From assembly GCA_944326245.1 (NCBI GenBank), contig CALVDF010000004.1:62001-126000 (forward strand): 64,000 nt of DNA. The letters are read 5' to 3'. Below are positions 62,551 to 64,000 of the stretch, piece by piece. A model generated the notes under the pieces. It worked only from the letters and a program-made list of their open reading frames with translations. It had not been told where the DNA came from and did no database searches. The stretch comes from an uncultured Bacteroidales bacterium. GTDB lineage: Bacteria > Bacteroidota > Bacteroidia > Bacteroidales > UBA932. Numbering within the stretch: the stretch's first letter is position 1; each line of letters starts with the position of its first letter. Position numbers and translations under genes: made by a program.

Positions 62551-62558
62551 TATATTTG
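62551..62558 (+). promoter_or_regulatory. -7 element before the exported-protein genes
   Basis: TATATTTG followed by TAGGGAAG. It implies a 5' leader of about 340 bases with tandem repeats before the first ATG at 62908. Confidence 0.55.
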
Positions 62559-62642
62559 TAGGGAAGTGCGCCCTCGTGGCTTGGTAGCTTGGTGGCATGG
62601 TGGCCTGACGGATATTATAAGGTGTGCGGTATTTCAGGTGCT

Positions 62643-62760
62643 CAGTGCAACGGTAATGGTGCTTCAGACTGTCAGTGAGACTGTCAGTGCGACGGTAATG
62701 GTGCTTCAGACTGTCAGTGATTGCGACGGTAACAGTACTTCAGACTGTCAGTGTCAGTGT
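62643..62760. repeat. Tandem repeats in the leader of the last operon
   Basis: CAGTGCAACGGTAATGGTGC begins at 62643 and, with one change, at 62685 (42-bp step, 14 codons). A third, altered copy follows after 34 bases from about 62719. Each continues into CTTCAGACTGTCAGTG. Confidence 0.75.
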
Positions 62761-62907
62761 GGCGGGACTATGGCGCAGGCCGGGACTTGTGCTGTTGCAC
62801 GTACGTTGACGCGGTGGTCGACCGTCACGGATGCAGATAATACGGATTCGGATATTGCAAATGCAGATATTAATGCAGATATTTACAAACTTAAAAACGG
62901 AAATGCT

Positions 62908-63288
62908 ATGAACAATCTGATCAGAATTTTTATCGTAGTGGCTCTGGCTGTATTGTTTTCAGTCGCGGCCAAGGCCCAGATTTCGGTGGGAGGCAATTTT
63001 GAATCGTTGGACAAGGAGACAGTGATAGAGGATCTGTCGTCCCCGGAAGGGAGCGGAAACATCTTCATTATGTTGGTCGTGCACTATCCGGACGGTTCGG
63101 ATTCGACATTCTTCTTCGTAGCCTCATCTCCGGAGGCTGTCTACGAGGCTTCCGGAATCAAGCCGTCGGAAGTTACCACGACGATACAGTTTACTGATGT
63201 GGACTATATCCGCAGTTACCTGAAGCATTTTATCACACGCTTCCCGAAGCTGGACCTGTGGATCTGCGTGAATGCAGAAAAGAAGTGA
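62908..63288 (+). CDS. Small exported protein of unknown function
   Basis: A 126-residue protein with a clear signal peptide (IVVALAVLFSVAAKAQ), so it is periplasmic or secreted, and a mature part with two or three beta strands (NIFIMLVVHYPDG, DSTFFFVASSPE) and a helix-strand ending (YLKHFITRFPKLDLWI). I do not recognise the family. The start at 62908 is fixed by the signal peptide; the frame stays open upstream to 62566 through the tandem repeats. Followed 28 bases later by the TapB-like gene, probably in one operon. Confidence 0.75.
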   Translation: MNNLIRIFIVVALAVLFSVAAKAQISVGGNFESLDKETVIEDLSSPEGSGNIFIMLVVHYPDGSDSTFFFVASSPEAVYEASGIKPSEVTTTIQFTDVDYIRSYLKHFITRFPKLDLWICVNAEKK

Positions 63289-63316
63289 CAGGCAGGGCAG
63301 GTTTAAAACAGTTGAC

Positions 63317-64000
63317 ATGCGAAGATTCATTGTTCTGGTTTCATTCCTTCTGCTGCTTCCCGCAATGGCTGGCGGGCAAAGTCTCCCTGAGCCGTTTTTT
63401 CCTTCCGGGGCAGGTACCGTACTGGTCTATGAGATCCGGAATGCCGACGGTATGACGCAGGTGCTGAAATCCGATTCCGTGGCCGTTTTTTCGGGGGATT
63501 TCATGCACGGTCAGGCTACAGTGATATCCAGTCTGTTTTCGGACGATACGTTATACGTGCGGAACGAGGTACCTGTGGTGTTTGACCGTGGGGAAGTGAT
63601 AATCGATATGGTTTCGCTGATGGAGAAGGCGATGCAGGACGGCATGAAGGAGGCGATGAATGAGACGGTTGGCGGGGAGGAAGACGAGGAGCTCAAGTCG
63701 ATGAAGAAGGTGCTGGAAAAGATGACCGTCAAAGGTGAATGCAGGGGAATACCCGCGGATATGGAGGTGGGTATGGAGTTGCCGGATTACTGGATAGAGG
63801 TGAAGGTCATGTTTTTCAGTCCCAAAATGGAATACAGGGACAGGCGGGTTACAGGCCGCGAGACCGTGACGACACCTGCCGGCACATTCGACTGTTTCGT
63901 AGTGGAGGAGACGATGACGTCCAAGGCCATGATGTCCACTGAAAAGACCCGTCAGGTGTCGTGGTATGCCAGGGGCGTAGGTCTGGTAAAGCAGCAGACA
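63317..64000 (+). CDS. TapB/DUF3108-like exported protein (cut by window edge)
   Basis: At least 228 residues, running off the right end. The signal peptide (VLVSFLLLLPAMAGGQ) is followed by the opening SLPEPFFPSGAGTVLVYEIRNADG and, later, the TPAGTFDCFVVEETM and VSWYARGVGLVKQ blocks typical of this family. Residues around 100-140 hold an acidic helix (NETVGGEEDEELKSM-like). The function is unknown; the predicted place is the periplasm. Same strand and close to the small exported protein before it. Confidence 0.8.
   Translation, partial: MRRFIVLVSFLLLLPAMAGGQSLPEPFFPSGAGTVLVYEIRNADGMTQVLKSDSVAVFSGDFMHGQATVISSLFSDDTLYVRNEVPVVFDRGEVIIDMVSLMEKAMQDGMKEAMNETVGGEEDEELKSMKKVLEKMTVKGECRGIPADMEVGMELPDYWIEVKVMFFSPKMEYRDRRVTGRETVTTPAGTFDCFVVEETMTSKAMMSTEKTRQVSWYARGVGLVKQQT

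Overview
The window looks like a chromosomal segment of a Bacteroidales bacterium of moderate-to-high GC. The evidence is: promoters of the Bacteroidetes type (TTG, 19-21 bp, then TAnnTTTG) before several genes; BACON-repeat and serine-type sulfatase lipoproteins; phosphate-selective-porin and POT transporter families; a Bacteroides-type mobilizable island; and ribosomal protein sequences. Genus cannot be fixed from sequence alone; a Rikenellaceae- or UBA932-like gut lineage is only a guess.

Layout. 0-5.3 kb: a His-rich P-type metal ATPase (cut by the left edge) with a Fur-family regulator and a shared 15-bp palindromic operator, DUF2284 and DUF456 genes, a coupled sulfatase/class II aldolase pair, and Hsp20. 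5.5-9.6 kb: part of the S10 ribosomal operon (rplC-rplD-rplW-rplB-rpsS-rplV-rpsC) with its own promoter and a strong terminator after rpsC. The usual upstream rpsJ and downstream rplP are absent here. 9.6-14.5 kb: a REP-associated transposase-like gene next to clustered ACAGACT motifs, a PfkB sugar kinase, a set of three 69-bp repeat units, and a BACON lipoprotein with a 300-bp internal duplication. 14.7-26 kb: a five-gene MacAB-TolC-like export operon, divergent from an NtrC-type response regulator and histidine kinase, with a sigma-54-like promoter between them. 26-29.8 kb: nitroreductase, methyltransferase, a lipoprotein with a caspase/gingipain-like His-Cys pattern, lipocalin, and a decayed EamA transporter.

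29.99-44.21 kb is a 14.2-kb island integrated in the 3' end of tRNA-Leu(CAA), bounded by 21-bp direct repeats. It carries a tyrosine integrase, a DUF1016 nuclease, an excisionase-like HTH protein, primase, MobC, MobA relaxase and a candidate oriT. Its cargo is a three-gene defence module: type III methyltransferase, a GHKL ATPase with a PD-(D/E)XK-like C-terminus, and type III restriction helicase-nuclease. The middle gene overlaps res by one base. This is the best candidate for a little-described system.

44.3-48.4 kb: shikimate pathway genes aroB, a fused aroD-aroA, and aroC. 48.4-50.5 kb: a 2-kb gene-free locus between convergent genes, made almost entirely of different tandem repeats: 67-bp units, a 13-bp minisatellite, six 39-nt hairpins at an exact 115-bp period, three 93-bp units closed by inverted 8-mers, and a 22-bp minisatellite. 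50.5-64 kb: S9 peptidase, alpha/beta hydrolase, SIMPL protein, a GH5 enzyme fused to a degenerate S24/S26-like domain, an OprO/P-type porin, two tandem POT transporters, another repeat-bearing gap, and two small exported proteins, the last cut by the right edge.

All coordinates were read by hand from the sequence. No alignment, folding or database search was run, so family names rest on recognised motifs.
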